Assembly: GCF_000938255.1 (NCBI RefSeq)
Contig: NZ_JYMR01000054.1
Coordinates: 1 to 59,964, forward strand
Direction: 5' to 3'
Source of the DNA: Bradyrhizobium sp. LTSP849
GTDB lineage: Bacteria; Pseudomonadota; Alphaproteobacteria; Rhizobiales; Xanthobacteraceae
Length of the DNA: 59,964 nucleotides
The notes under the pieces were generated by a model, which saw only the letters and a program-made list of their open reading frames with translations, had not been told where the DNA came from and did not search any database. Each line of letters opens with the position of its first letter. The stretch's first letter is position 1. A program made the position numbers and the translations under genes. Below are positions 24,036 through 33,553 of the stretch, one piece after another.

Positions 24036-26012
24036 TCAGATCTCTCCTTGGCGGTAGCTCCGCTTCGGCGGCTTGCGATCTGAGGCTTGCTGCTTGAGTG
24101 GCGACGGCGAGCTGGAAGGCGCATAGAGTCGCTCCACTGCTTCAACCAGCTTCCTTTTCAGATCAGAGCCGGCTGCTTCCGAGGTTCGGCCCTGCTCGAA
24201 CCGGATGTCTGCAGGAAGATGCGGCGGTGGACACAGGATCGGGAGGACCATCCCGAGGTCAGGCCACTCGTCGACTGAATTTCTAATTCGATTGTAGAAA
24301 TCAAATCCGCGCAGATCGCGAAGCCAGTCCACTCGCAACATGAAGTGTTTGTGCATTTGCGCGGTCAAATTGACTTTGGCCGGACCGGGTAATTTGGACG
24401 GATCGAGTGCCGCTGCACGCTCGAAGTTTGCCTCAGACAGAACCTGGTCGGGGTAGCGGGCCCCCCAAAAAGTCGGCATCGAAAGAAAGGTTGCCGGAAA
24501 GTAAATGTCTGAGGAATTGCAGGAGACGCCATCCGTCTGCCAGGGAAGGCCAAGAAAACGGGTCAGCGCCCCGGCCGCAACGCCGTCGAACGGGCCGTTA
24601 GCGCCGACGCATACGGCCGGCGTAAGGACCGGACCGTAATTCTGTTTGGCCGCCCCGTTCGTCGGGAGGACCTTCAGCCGATACGGGCCTTGCCACACCG
24701 AAGCGAGCCGCATCACCCAGGTCATCTCGATTCCGGGATGGAATGGTCCCCCCATGCAGTCATGCAGCGGCGCGCGCTCCAAATGAAAAACCTGCTCGGC
24801 GGATGTGAGGCTCGAGAAGGGGGGCGGCTGCGGCGGTGAGCCGGGCCAGTTGTCCGTGAAGTCTCCCGCGGCCCAACGCTGCAGGTGCGCGAATTGTGTC
24901 GGCGTGACAGTAAGATGCGCCGTCGCGTGCGGCGTGTTGCTAAAGAGTGTGTCGACCCCGTCACCATAGATCTGCGGCAGCAAGGGTTCGTTCAGGATTC
25001 CGGGCAAATTAGGCTGCCGAAACAGCTCGAAAACGTCTTGCCGCCATGCCGCACCCGCTTGGGTATCGTCGCGCATCCGGTCGATAGCCGTGGGGTCGCG
25101 TGCATCGAGCGGCGATCCGTGGCCGTGAACGATGAAGAACCCGTGATTGACCCATTGGTGACCCGTGAGCCGATCGAAGATCGGCCAGATGTCTTCAGTA
25201 AAACAGGTCGAGCTTGGTGCCTTGATCCACCCCTCCGCCTGGAAGGTCTCGCGCACGGCGTCGTCCATGGTCACCAGTCCGGTCAGGCCCGGCGCAAAGT
25301 TGGGCGGAGCCACCACGACATAGCCCGGCTCGGCTTCCTTGGATGATCCGTCGCTGAAGGTGACGGTCGCTCGCACCGGACCATCGGAGACATCGTCGTG
25401 CCACCCCACATTGTTTGCGTGGGTAATGGGCCTTGCTCCAGCCTGAAATGATTTCGACGCGCCGCGCCCGCCGAGGAACAGCAGCCGCCCCTCGGAATCG
25501 GTACGCAGTTCTCCGAGATAGATTGGCTTTTCCCAGAAGGTACCGGTGTTGAATTTGACAGCAGCGGCGCTCGGTCCCTCGATCGTTTGCGGTGTGGGGA
25601 GGATATCGAGGCTCTGGCGACCGGCGGGTACAAAAAGGTCTCTGTTGCGGCGCTTGGCGGGTTTGCTCAATCCGTCCGGCAGATCCATAGCCTCCTGGAA
25701 GTCGTACCAGCCGGCTTTGAGATTCGCGATTGCGACGCACCACGTGACCCTTCCGTTCTTGGCTGTGATTTCCTCGACACTTCCATCTTTCAGGTACGCG
25801 TAGACCCGAAAGCGGGCGGCTTGCCGCTTAATGCGGCCATCGTTCGTGCGAAAATCGGCGACATATTGCGCAGGGCTTCCTTCCGGCAGCATCGGTGGGC
25901 CGCCGATAACTTCAGGACCTATAATATAGTCATCGTCTCCGACCGCGTTCCCCACACGGGCAATCCCGATTGGAGGATACACCGCGAGTGTCTGTATCGA
26001 TGCCGGGTCCAT
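24036..26012 (-). CDS. LodA/GoxA-family CTQ-dependent amino-acid or amine oxidase
   Basis: About 658 residues; ATG at 26012 after GGGAGGGC, with a GTG one codon earlier. The N-terminal YPPIGIARVGNA block, GGPFHPGIEMTW in the middle, and LPWQTDGVSCNSSD followed by MPTFWGARYPDQVL are hallmarks of the LodA family. Cys499, with the nearby Trp517, is my candidate pair for the cysteine tryptophylquinone cofactor; the exact Trp needs alignment. Known members are secreted or surface oxidases making H2O2 from L-lysine or glycine, often antimicrobial or biofilm-related. No signal peptide is visible, as in other members. It is the first gene of a two-gene operon with the LodB-like gene. Confidence 0.88.
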   Translation of the reverse strand: MDPASIQTLAVYPPIGIARVGNAVGDDDYIIGPEVIGGPPMLPEGSPAQYVADFRTNDGRIKRQAARFRVYAYLKDGSVEEITAKNGRVTWCVAIANLKAGWYDFQEAMDLPDGLSKPAKRRNRDLFVPAGRQSLDILPTPQTIEGPSAAAVKFNTGTFWEKPIYLGELRTDSEGRLLFLGGRGASKSFQAGARPITHANNVGWHDDVSDGPVRATVTFSDGSSKEAEPGYVVVAPPNFAPGLTGLVTMDDAVRETFQAEGWIKAPSSTCFTEDIWPIFDRLTGHQWVNHGFFIVHGHGSPLDARDPTAIDRMRDDTQAGAAWRQDVFELFRQPNLPGILNEPLLPQIYGDGVDTLFSNTPHATAHLTVTPTQFAHLQRWAAGDFTDNWPGSPPQPPPFSSLTSAEQVFHLERAPLHDCMGGPFHPGIEMTWVMRLASVWQGPYRLKVLPTNGAAKQNYGPVLTPAVCVGANGPFDGVAAGALTRFLGLPWQTDGVSCNSSDIYFPATFLSMPTFWGARYPDQVLSEANFERAAALDPSKLPGPAKVNLTAQMHKHFMLRVDWLRDLRGFDFYNRIRNSVDEWPDLGMVLPILCPPPHLPADIRFEQGRTSEAAGSDLKRKLVEAVERLYAPSSSPSPLKQQASDRKPPKRSYRQGEI

Positions 26013-26143
26013 CACGCCCTCCCGCTTGTGTCATGCCTCACGCGGTGTGCCGTCTGGGGGCCACCTTTGCTGTGGCCCGAATGTCTAGTGCTCTCCGCGC
26101 TACATCAAGTCCTGGATGAAGGACTTCAACGAGCAGCACGGCA

Positions 26144-26404
26144 TCATACCTGAACGGCCTCCAAAGTCCCGCCCAAAGCGAAGTGCTGCATCACCCCAGA
26201 AGGCTGCGATCCGGGCCCGGACCAACTGAGCTCATCCTTCTGATACTTAGGGTTCGTAGAACGCTTTGGCTTTTCGGCCGAGCCAACAGCAACGACGCGT
26301 TCGATTTTGTTCTGTAAGTCGCGCTGACGAGCTGTGGTGCGGTCGTTGAGAGTCGAGATGACTTCGTCTCTCGGCGCAGCGAGTTCTGCCGGGTCGTACT
26401 GCAA
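26144..26404 (-). pseudogene. H-NS-like protein, probably 5'-truncated
   Basis: 86 residues reading LRDEV-like PRDEVISTLNDRTTARQRDL, then a linker with KPKRSTNP and the C-terminal DNA-binding block KYQKDELSWSGPGSQPSG, matching the KY-(x)n-TWSGRGxxPxW motif of H-NS histones. The key Arg of WSGRG is Pro here and the Trp after P is lost, so DNA binding may be impaired. The normal N-terminal MSxDELxxLRDEV start is reduced. It is adjacent to a 38-bp repeat array and is probably a decayed gene. Confidence 0.55.
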
Positions 26405-26479
26405 CGGGCAAAAATTCCTACAACGTTCTTAGATGGCAAAGAAACACACGTTCCCTACCCCTGCCACACGTTTGAATTC

Positions 26480-26618
26480 AACTGATAAGGAGAGCGACCA
26501 AACCTTATCAGTTAGCGAACTGACTCCGTTTGTGTAATTTTCTTATTATTCCGCCACTGACCCCGTTCTGTATGGAGCCTTTATCAGTTGGCGAATTGAC
26601 TCGTTTGCGCAATTTTCA
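26480..26618. repeat. 38-bp repeat array A (three units) with inverted lead-in
   Basis: AACTGATAAG at 26480-26489 faces CTTATCAGTT at 26504-26513. From there three imperfect units of 38-39 bp follow (starts about 26503, 26542, 26580), each of the form CTTATCAGTTnGCnAACTGA followed by CTCCRTTTG. The third is strong, the second diverged. The same arrangement and orientation recur at 38121. There are no spacers, so it is not CRISPR. The rest of 26405-26752 has no gene. Confidence 0.75.
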
Positions 26619-26752
26619 GTCGACCAACACTCCAATTCTGCAGCTCGGTCGGTCAGCAAACCGGCTTCATTTCGTTTGCCTGCCATCATTTGGCAGAAGG
26701 ACTCTTTCCTGCGCTGCGCCTCGGAAGTAGAGGCGGCTGAGTTCCTTCGAGG

Positions 26753-28186
26753 CTAACTGCAGCTCATAAAGTCGGTAAACCATCTCGAAATTGCGGTCTC
26801 GATCTCAAGCCATGAAGATTCAAGCCGGCCATGGAGAGGAAGGTTTACTTTATAATATCCGTTTAGCTCGTCTTCGATCTCTCCTAAATCAACGCTAACC
26901 ACGGCACCGCCCTTTACGATACTACGACCTGCAACGATCACATCGCGGACTACGTTGCTGTTGCCCCGACTGAAGAGCAGGCTAATCGGATTAGTGCTGA
27001 CGATACCGTCGCGGTCGAGCGCATCGTAATCGAGGATCGTAAAGTCGGCCGGAGCACCCGGCTTGAGCGTTCCATCGCCTGGAGCGCCGATCGCGGCACG
27101 TCCGTTTCTCACCGCCAGGCACAAGAATTCAGAGGCTATCCAATTCGGATGGAACCCCTCCCCGCGATGCGCAAGCTGGACCAGCCGCATCTCGCGCAGA
27201 ATGTCGTCGTCCTCGTCCAGCGCCAAACCGTCGACGCCGACGCAGACAGGACAACCGCAACGATGCGCGCGGCCGATCGGGGCAACGCCAGAGCCAAGGT
27301 GGAGATTGGAACTGAAATTGGTGACGATACGCGTGCCGCTCGACGCGATGATCTCCAGTTCTGCTTGGGTCACGTGAACACAATGAGCGACGGTCAGCCG
27401 GGGAGACAGCAATCCTATGTCCCTAAGGTACGCGACCATTCCGCCTGGAAACTCCTGATCGGCCCAGCGGCGCTGGTACGGAGTCTCCAGAAGGTGCATA
27501 TGGATGCGGCGGCCGGAAAGTGCAGATGCCTCGGCGATCGCTTCGAGCAAAGGACGCGAACACCATTGCACGCCGGCGGGGCCAAACTGGACGTCCACCA
27601 TCGGCCCCTCAATGGCCGAAGCGATGTCTTCCGTCAGTGCAATTGCGTGCTTCGGTGAGGCCGCAGGCCTGACGAAAGTTTCTCGCAGGACTGCGGCGGC
27701 ACCCGGCGGCAAATTGGCGAGGAGGCTCTCGCTGTCCCCATAGACGAGCGGATTCTGGTCACGCACTGCCAAGGCAAAGCCGATCCGTATCCCGACATCT
27801 TCGGCCGCGCGCGCGATCGCCTTGGCCTCGTCGACCAGCGGCATCCCGCCGCTCGGGCGCGTGTAGTGGATCATCATACCGCCACAGCCTGCCTTGGCCG
27901 AACGGGCAAGCGCAGATGCGGCTACCAGATATGGATCGGGCGGTGTGGCCAATGCCGAGCGCAAGATCCAGGTTTCCAGAGGCATCCCGATCGCACCAAA
28001 GGACGATAGCCGCGGGCGGGCGTGATCGTGGGCGTTGATCAATGCAGGAATTGTGAGACATCGACGGCCCGAAGGCGCCGAGGACGGCTCAATTCGGGCG
28101 ATCGTGCCGTCTTTTATCGTGATAGACACGTCGTTCAGAACTTGCGCCTGGTCGCCAAAAAGGTGGCTCGTCGAGAATAGATGCAT
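26753..28186 (-). CDS. Amidohydrolase-family deaminase/hydrolase
   Basis: 477 residues of the metal-dependent amidohydrolase superfamily. The metal-binding motif is in LINAHDHARP (HxH), followed by IHMHLLETP, LTVAHCVHV and the aspartate in GVDGLALDEDDD, giving the TrzN/AtzA, cytosine-deaminase and S-adenosylhomocysteine-deaminase pattern. The N-terminal beta segment (VSITIKDGTIARIEP) and C-terminal GAPADFTILD are typical. These enzymes remove an amino or similar group from an aromatic N-heterocycle. Downstream of the flavin reductase (80-nt gap) and inside a RutA-type cluster, deamination or hydrolysis of a pyrimidine- or triazine-like ring is plausible. Confidence 0.8.
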   Translation of the reverse strand: MHLFSTSHLFGDQAQVLNDVSITIKDGTIARIEPSSAPSGRRCLTIPALINAHDHARPRLSSFGAIGMPLETWILRSALATPPDPYLVAASALARSAKAGCGGMMIHYTRPSGGMPLVDEAKAIARAAEDVGIRIGFALAVRDQNPLVYGDSESLLANLPPGAAAVLRETFVRPAASPKHAIALTEDIASAIEGPMVDVQFGPAGVQWCSRPLLEAIAEASALSGRRIHMHLLETPYQRRWADQEFPGGMVAYLRDIGLLSPRLTVAHCVHVTQAELEIIASSGTRIVTNFSSNLHLGSGVAPIGRAHRCGCPVCVGVDGLALDEDDDILREMRLVQLAHRGEGFHPNWIASEFLCLAVRNGRAAIGAPGDGTLKPGAPADFTILDYDALDRDGIVSTNPISLLFSRGNSNVVRDVIVAGRSIVKGGAVVSVDLGEIEDELNGYYKVNLPLHGRLESSWLEIETAISRWFTDFMSCS

Positions 28187-28266
28187 GTCGCGCCGTCAGG
28201 GTCTGGACGAAGCTCGCCCCGGAGAAGATGACACAGGAAATCGCGTTCGTCAGGTCCAGTGCTGCT

Positions 28267-28773
28267 TTATGGCAGGCCACGCAGGGAAGCATGACGATTT
28301 ATATCCACCGGCAGGCAATAGCTGCTCCGGCAATACACCAGCGGGCTATCGTTTCGATCTTCCCAAAAGTCCATGACTTCCCCGAGCACGATCATATGAT
28401 CGGCGGCATCGATGATCTGCCGCTTGCGACAACTGAACGAGGCAGCGGCACCCGGAAAGATCGCGTTTCCGAGCTCGTCCTCGGCATAGTCGATCCCGAG
28501 CCATTTCTCCCTGCCTGACGAGGCGAAGCGTTCGGAAAGATGCTTCTGGGTGGCACTGAGGACGTTGATCGAGAAGCTCTCGGCCCTTCTGAAGACCTCG
28601 TAGGAGGTTCGCGCGCGGCCGACGCAAAACAGCAGCAGTGGCGGCGTCAAGGATACCGACGTGAACGAGTTTGCCGTAAGGCCGCAGAGCTCATCGCCGT
28701 CACGCGCGGTAATGACGGTCACGCCCGTGGCGTAGTTGCTGAGAGCCCTTCTAATCCCGTCGACCGTACTCAA
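28267..28773 (-). CDS. RutF/HpaC-type flavin reductase
   Basis: About 168 residues. The likely start is TTG 28773, because AGGAGAG lies just before it; an upstream TTG at 28797 falls inside the operator. The flavin-reductase split-barrel is clear: FSNYATGVTVIT-like opening (LSNYATGVTVITA), CGLTANSFTSVSLTPPLLLF, SFSINVLSATQ, then GAAASFSCRKRQIIDAADH and FLGEV-like VLGEVMDF. Enzymes of this type supply FMNH2 to a partner monooxygenase, here most likely the RutA-like enzyme at 35998. It is the first gene of a unit with the amidohydrolase and has an operator-like palindrome upstream. Confidence 0.88.
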   Translation of the reverse strand: MSTVDGIRRALSNYATGVTVITARDGDELCGLTANSFTSVSLTPPLLLFCVGRARTSYEVFRRAESFSINVLSATQKHLSERFASSGREKWLGIDYAEDELGNAIFPGAAASFSCRKRQIIDAADHMIVLGEVMDFWEDRNDSPLVYCRSSYCLPVDINRHASLRGLP

Positions 28774-28792
28774 GCATCTCTCCTGAATTGTA

Positions 28793-28807
28793 TTCAAGTT
28801 ACTTGAA
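28793..28807. promoter_or_regulatory. Operator-like palindrome upstream of the flavin reductase
   Basis: TTCAAGTTACTTGAA is a perfect 7-1-7 inverted repeat, 20 nt upstream of the preferred start. The same AAGTTACTT core occurs upstream of the BmpA-type gene (33554-33585) and between the RutA-like gene and the regulator (37105-37140). A near copy, AAGTTTACTT, lies at about 28832. It is probably bound by the XRE-cupin regulator. Confidence 0.65.
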
Positions 28808-28867
28808 TTTGCCAGGAACGCCGGACCAGCACAAGTTTACTTTTTGAGCAGCCGCAACGCGGGCCTG

Positions 28868-29806
28868 CTAACGTTCGCCTCGCCTGAACGGCACCATCAG
28901 GGATTGCGGTCCCGACACCCGGCGGGCCACGGCGATGAGCGCGATGATGCTCAATAGGTACGGCAACATGAGGAAAAATTGATAGGGCAAACCTCCAGAC
29001 CCCTGCTGCAATCGGATCTGCAACGCTTCCAGCGCAGCAAAGAACAGCGATGCAAGGATGGCCCTGATCGGATTCCACGACGAGAACACGACCAGCGCGA
29101 CGCAGATCCAGCCTCGGCCGTTGACGAGGTTCACGAAAAACGCGTTGAAGGCCGATAATGTCAGGAACGCGCCTCCGATCGCCATGATCGCCGAACCGAC
29201 GGTGACGGCCGCGATCCGAACGCCTGCGACGCTCACGCCTTGTGCGTCGGCAGCCGTCGCGTTCTCGCCAACCATCCGGAGCGCGAGCCCTAGCGGGGTC
29301 CTGTACAAGATGTACGTAACGACGATGGCGAGCGCGAACGCCAGATAAATGAGCGGGGATTGCTCAAACAGGACAGGTCCGATGATGGGAAGATCGGCCA
29401 AGAGAGGCACGCGAAAAGCGCTAAAGGGTTTGATGGTCGGCGTCGCCGTCGAAGTAATCAGCAGTCTGAAACTGAAATAGCTCAGCGATGTCCCCAGCAG
29501 CGATATTCCGATCCCTGTGACATGCTGGGACAGACCAAGAGACACCGTCAGAAAGCCATGCAGCAGGCCAAAGGCTGCGCCAATAAAGGCCGCGACGCAG
29601 ACCCCTGTCCAGAGATCAGCCCCGTAGTAGACAGCGAGCCAGCCACTGAGCGCGCCGGCGGTCATGATCCCTTCGATGCCCAGATTGAGCACGCCGGCCC
29701 GCTCGCAGATCAGCTCTCCGATTGTGCCGAAGAGCAGCGGCGCGCTGATTCTCAGTGTCGCGGCCCAGAAGCTCGCGGTGAGGACAACGTCGAGCGTGCT
29801 ACTCAT
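28868..29806 (-). CDS. Nucleoside/base-type ABC importer permease 2 (NupQ/YufQ-like)
   Basis: 312 residues with about nine hydrophobic spans. It carries the family block GELICERAGVLNLGIEGIMT near residue 30, characteristic of BmpA-associated permeases, and the coupling region ALRMVGENATAADAQGVSVA. The start overlaps the preceding permease gene by 8 nt, so translation is coupled. With the other permease, a double-ATPase subunit and a BmpA-type binding protein it completes an importer of the NupNOPQ/BmpA class. Known members import purine nucleosides or related heterocycles; here the substrate is probably that of the adjacent catabolic genes. Confidence 0.9.
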   Translation of the reverse strand: MSSTLDVVLTASFWAATLRISAPLLFGTIGELICERAGVLNLGIEGIMTAGALSGWLAVYYGADLWTGVCVAAFIGAAFGLLHGFLTVSLGLSQHVTGIGISLLGTSLSYFSFRLLITSTATPTIKPFSAFRVPLLADLPIIGPVLFEQSPLIYLAFALAIVVTYILYRTPLGLALRMVGENATAADAQGVSVAGVRIAAVTVGSAIMAIGGAFLTLSAFNAFFVNLVNGRGWICVALVVFSSWNPIRAILASLFFAALEALQIRLQQGSGGLPYQFFLMLPYLLSIIALIAVARRVSGPQSLMVPFRRGER

Positions 29807-30863
29807 GGCAGATCCGATACCTTGTCAGCATCATCGCAACCAGCATGGTGAGCAGGCTCACCGAGACCATCACGTCCGCAATGTAGTTAGGAACGGCAAC
29901 CGCCCGGCTCATGGCATCGGCGCCGACAAAGATCGCCGCCACGAAGATCGCTGACGCAACCACGGCCACGGGATGAAGCTGCGCGAGCATCGCAACGACG
30001 ATGCCGCTGTAGCCGAAGCCCGGCGACATATCGAGCGTCAGGTAGCCCTTCACGCCCGCGATCTCGTTGAACCCGGCAAGTCCCGCGATTCCACCGGACA
30101 GGAGCGCGACGCGAAGAAGCACCGAGGTCACGGGCATGCCGGCAAAGCGTGCGCCGCTCCGGCTGTATCCGACAGCGCGCATCTCGTAACCCCAGACGCT
30201 GCGGACGTTGAAGAGCCAAAGAAATGCCGCGCTCAGCAATGCAAACAGAAAGCCCGCGTGCAGCCTAGTGGCGCCTCCAAGCAAATGACGAAGACTGACC
30301 GCGGAATCGACGGGCGGCGTCTGCGGCCACCCCATGGACATCGGATCCTTGAATGGGCCATCGAGCAGAAAGGAGACGAAGAGCAGCATCACGAAATTCG
30401 ACAACAACGTCGTGACCACCTCGTCGACACCGAGCTTGACCTTCAAGACGACTGGGCCGAGCAGAAGCGCCGCGCCGGCGACAAATGCTGCAGCAGCAGC
30501 AATGACGGGAAGCGCCCAGTGTGGCACCATGGCGGCGACCCGGCCACCGTCCGCGGCGACGAGCACCGTCGCCAGGGCGCCTGCGTATAGCTGGCCCTCC
30601 GCTCCGATATTCCAGATCCGCGCACGAAATGCGACGGCGACCGCCAGGCCGGTGAAGATCAGGGGCGTTGCGCGTGTTAGGGTCTCGGAGAGTGCATTCA
30701 AGCTGCCGACCGCACCGACGAGCATGGTCCAGTACGCCCAGAGCACGGGAGCGCCGGCCGCCTTGATGAGGGAGGAACAGATCAGCAGGCTTGTCAAGAC
30801 GGCCAAAACCGGAGCCGTGAGTCTGACGAGCGGCGGGCTGACGTCGCGTTTCTCAAGCCGCAT
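29799..30863 (-). CDS. Nucleoside/base-type ABC importer permease 1 (NupP/YufP-like)
   Basis: 354 residues and about nine to ten membrane spans. The signature FRARIWNIGAEGQLYAGAL marks this permease type, followed by GVDEVVTTLLSNFVMLLFVS and the coupling segment EMRAVGYSRSGARFAGM. It starts at 30863, one nucleotide from the end of the ATPase gene at 30864. Together they form a compact operon, binding protein, ATPase, permease 1, permease 2, read from right to left. Confidence 0.9.
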   Translation of the reverse strand: MRLEKRDVSPPLVRLTAPVLAVLTSLLICSSLIKAAGAPVLWAYWTMLVGAVGSLNALSETLTRATPLIFTGLAVAVAFRARIWNIGAEGQLYAGALATVLVAADGGRVAAMVPHWALPVIAAAAAFVAGAALLLGPVVLKVKLGVDEVVTTLLSNFVMLLFVSFLLDGPFKDPMSMGWPQTPPVDSAVSLRHLLGGATRLHAGFLFALLSAAFLWLFNVRSVWGYEMRAVGYSRSGARFAGMPVTSVLLRVALLSGGIAGLAGFNEIAGVKGYLTLDMSPGFGYSGIVVAMLAQLHPVAVVASAIFVAAIFVGADAMSRAVAVPNYIADVMVSVSLLTMLVAMMLTRYRICHE

Positions 30864-32420
30864 CTATCGCCCCCTGGTGCTGGATTGGCCAGCCATCTTG
30901 AGTCCCAATTCCTTCAAGCTGACCTCTTCGGTACGCATGGGATTGCTGAGAGTTCCACGGAACATGACTGCGATGCGATCGGACAGCGAGAACAGCTCAT
31001 CGAGGTCTTCGCTGATCAGAAGAACGCCGGCACCGCGATCGCGCGCCTCCAGGAGTTTGCGGTGTACATAGGCGACGGCGCCGATGTCCAATCCACGCGT
31101 TGGCTGGGTAGCGATAATCATGACCGGATTTTGCAGTAAGCTGCGACCAAGGATCAGCTTCTGCATGTTGCCGCCGGAGAGCTGCCTGGCGGACGTATTC
31201 GGAGCCGCGCCGCGCACGTCGAATTGGTCGATCACCAGCTCGGCATACTTCCTTGCCGCGCCGATCCTCTGGAGACCGGCAATCGCGAAATCCCCTGAGC
31301 GATAGCGCTCGGCCACCACGTTCTCCCACACCGACATGTCTGGGATTAAACCGGTCGTATGCCGGTCCTCCGGGATGCGCGCCACGCCGCGTTTGACAAA
31401 TTCAGATGGATTGGATTGAACCGGCTGGCCGGAAAGATGGATCAGCCCCTCGGATGGAACGAGCACGCCGCAGGCAATATCGGCCAGGGCCGCCTGGCCG
31501 TTGCCCGAGATCCCGGCGACGCCCAGGATCTCATGCTGCCTGACCTCAAGATTGACGCCATCAAGGATCTTGGGCCGATTGCCGGCCTGCCGAAGGACGA
31601 TCCCATCAAGCCGAAGCACCGGATCTCCAACGCTCGTCGGCTTTCTATCCGGAAAGACGACCTTTCGGCCAACCATCAGCTCGGCGAGCTCTTCCCGGCT
31701 GGTCTCGGAGACGAAGCGCTCCGCCACCACCTTACCTTGCCTCATAACGACGATCTTGTCGGCGACGGACATCACCTCTCGCAGCTTATGGCTGATGAAG
31801 ATCACCGCAACGCCATTCGTAACGAGGTTGCGCAGGGTCGCAAACAGTCCCTCGGCTTCCTGCGGTGTCAAAACCGCCGTCGGCTCGTCCATGACGAGGA
31901 TGCGGACGTTTCGATAGAGCGCTTTGACAATCTCCACCCGCTGACGTTCGCCGACCGAAATATCCCTGACCAGCGCGTCGGGATCGACGGCAAGGCCATA
32001 CCGCTGCGCGATTTCGAGAATCCTGTCTTTCGCCTTCGGCCGATGCCAAGGCAGAAACAACGGCTCTGTGCCGATGATGATATTCTCGGCGACCGTCAGA
32101 TTGTTGGCGAGCGCAAAATGCTGATGCACCATGCCGATGCCGGCTCGGAGCGCGGCCTGGGGCGATCCCGATGCAAGAGAGGCCCCGTTGACCTCGATGT
32201 GGCCGCTGTCGGCCACGTAGTGGCCGAACAGAATATTCATCAGGGTCGTCTTGCCCGCACCATTCTCTCCGAGCAGCGCGACAACCTGCCCCGCGTTGAG
32301 CGTGAAGCTCACATCCTCATTCGCAACGAGCGTGCCAAATCGCTTGGTAACGCCTGAAATGCGCAGGGCCGGCCCACGAATTCCGATTGACCCTTCCACC
32401 GGGATTGCCTGGTCGTTCAC
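30864..32420 (-). CDS. ABC importer ATPase with two nucleotide-binding domains (NupO-like)
   Basis: 518 residues, two ABC domains in one chain. The first has Walker A LLGENGAGKTTLMNILFG, signature DISVGERQRVEIVKAL and Walker B ILVMDEPTAVL. The second has the degenerate P loop VAGISGNGQAALADIACG, signature QLSGGNMQKLILGRSL and MIIATQPTRGLD. This layout is normal for nucleoside and pentose importers, in which one site is degenerate. The gene overlaps the binding-protein stop by 4 nt (ATGA). Confidence 0.92.
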   Translation of the reverse strand: MNDQAIPVEGSIGIRGPALRISGVTKRFGTLVANEDVSFTLNAGQVVALLGENGAGKTTLMNILFGHYVADSGHIEVNGASLASGSPQAALRAGIGMVHQHFALANNLTVAENIIIGTEPLFLPWHRPKAKDRILEIAQRYGLAVDPDALVRDISVGERQRVEIVKALYRNVRILVMDEPTAVLTPQEAEGLFATLRNLVTNGVAVIFISHKLREVMSVADKIVVMRQGKVVAERFVSETSREELAELMVGRKVVFPDRKPTSVGDPVLRLDGIVLRQAGNRPKILDGVNLEVRQHEILGVAGISGNGQAALADIACGVLVPSEGLIHLSGQPVQSNPSEFVKRGVARIPEDRHTTGLIPDMSVWENVVAERYRSGDFAIAGLQRIGAARKYAELVIDQFDVRGAAPNTSARQLSGGNMQKLILGRSLLQNPVMIIATQPTRGLDIGAVAYVHRKLLEARDRGAGVLLISEDLDELFSLSDRIAVMFRGTLSNPMRTEEVSLKELGLKMAGQSSTRGR

Positions 32421-33433
32421 ACCGTTGATTTCGGTTCGCTATCGTTCACCTTCACCACGAAGCTTCCACCCCGAATGGCCTTCTCGCGTTCCGCGACCTT
32501 GGCCATGATCTCGCCCGGCACCTTGCCTTCAAACGTTCCGAGGGGCGAGAGAGAGGCGCCTCCGGCCTTCATCATGCTGAAGGAGCCGTAGTCCTCGGCC
32601 TTGTAAGCTCCGTCCTTGAGCTTCGCGATGACCTTGTCGATGGTCGGCTCCATGTGCCAGAGCGCGGATGCGACAACTGTGTTGGGATATTGCGGCTGGG
32701 TGTTGACCAGATTGCCGATCGTCAGCACGCCCTTCTCCTTGGCGGCGTCGGAGACGCCAAAGCGCTCTGCATAGAGCAGGTCCGCGCCCCGCTCGATCTG
32801 CGCATAGGCGGCCTCCTTGGCCTTGGGAGGATCAAACCAGCTCCCGATGAAGCTGACGAAGAACTTGGCCTTCGGATTGACTTCACGCACGCCATCCATG
32901 AACGCATTCATCAGACGGTTGACCTCGGGGATTGGATAGCCGCCGACCATGCCGATGGTGCCCGACTTCGACATCCCACCCGCGATGATGCCCGTCAAAT
33001 AGGACGCATCCTGGATGAAATTGTCGAACACGGAGTAGTTCGGATCCGTCGGTCCGAAGCTCGACCCCATCAGGAACGCGGTCTTGGGGTAGTCCGACGC
33101 AACCTTTCTTGCGTTACGCTCGATCGCGAAGGCATCCGCGATGACGAGCTGCGATTTCTTCTCGGCCCAATCCCGGATCGTACGTTCCATGTCGGTATTC
33201 GCCACGCTCTCCGACCAGCCATATTCGATGTCGCCACGCGCCTCGGCCGCCTTTAAGGCGATATGAAGTCGGCTTGCCCACTGTTGATCGACCGGTACCG
33301 AGTACACGCTTGCTACCTTGAGGCGGTCAGCGGCATAAGACGGACGATGTAGCAAGGCCGCGCCCGCGGCGGATCCAATCGTCACGAGAGCACTGCGGCG
33401 AGTTACCGAGATCGAAGCTTTATCACCTGCCAT
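32417..33433 (-). CDS. BmpA-family substrate-binding protein, Tat-type signal
   Basis: 338 residues from the ATG at 33433, where CGGAG stands about 8 nt upstream; a longer in-frame reading would bury the signal. The N terminus has an RR-containing leader (VTRRSALVTIGSAAGAALLH) ending near SYAADRL, probably Tat-exported. The core shows BmpA/PnrA blocks: GWSESVANTDMERTIRDWAE, the ADAFAIERNARKVASDYP segment, GGMSKSGTIGMVGGYPIPE, and FIGSWFDPPKAKEAA. Family members bind nucleosides or similar ligands. First gene of the transport operon, with an inverted-repeat operator upstream. Confidence 0.9.
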   Translation of the reverse strand: MAGDKASISVTRRSALVTIGSAAGAALLHRPSYAADRLKVASVYSVPVDQQWASRLHIALKAAEARGDIEYGWSESVANTDMERTIRDWAEKKSQLVIADAFAIERNARKVASDYPKTAFLMGSSFGPTDPNYSVFDNFIQDASYLTGIIAGGMSKSGTIGMVGGYPIPEVNRLMNAFMDGVREVNPKAKFFVSFIGSWFDPPKAKEAAYAQIERGADLLYAERFGVSDAAKEKGVLTIGNLVNTQPQYPNTVVASALWHMEPTIDKVIAKLKDGAYKAEDYGSFSMMKAGGASLSPLGTFEGKVPGEIMAKVAEREKAIRGGSFVVKVNDSEPKSTV

Positions 33434-33553
33434 GTCTGACTCCGAATGTTGCGCAATCAGGAGCATCGCAAGAACGATGCCACGGCCGACTGCCTTGATG
33501 TTTCGATTGAATTTCTTCCGATACCTTGCTTGCACCGGAAGGCAACGCCGATT

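Noticed and set aside
31359..32357. A 332-codon plus-strand frame
   Set aside because: Antisense to the importer ATPase, whose Walker and signature motifs are clear on the minus strand.
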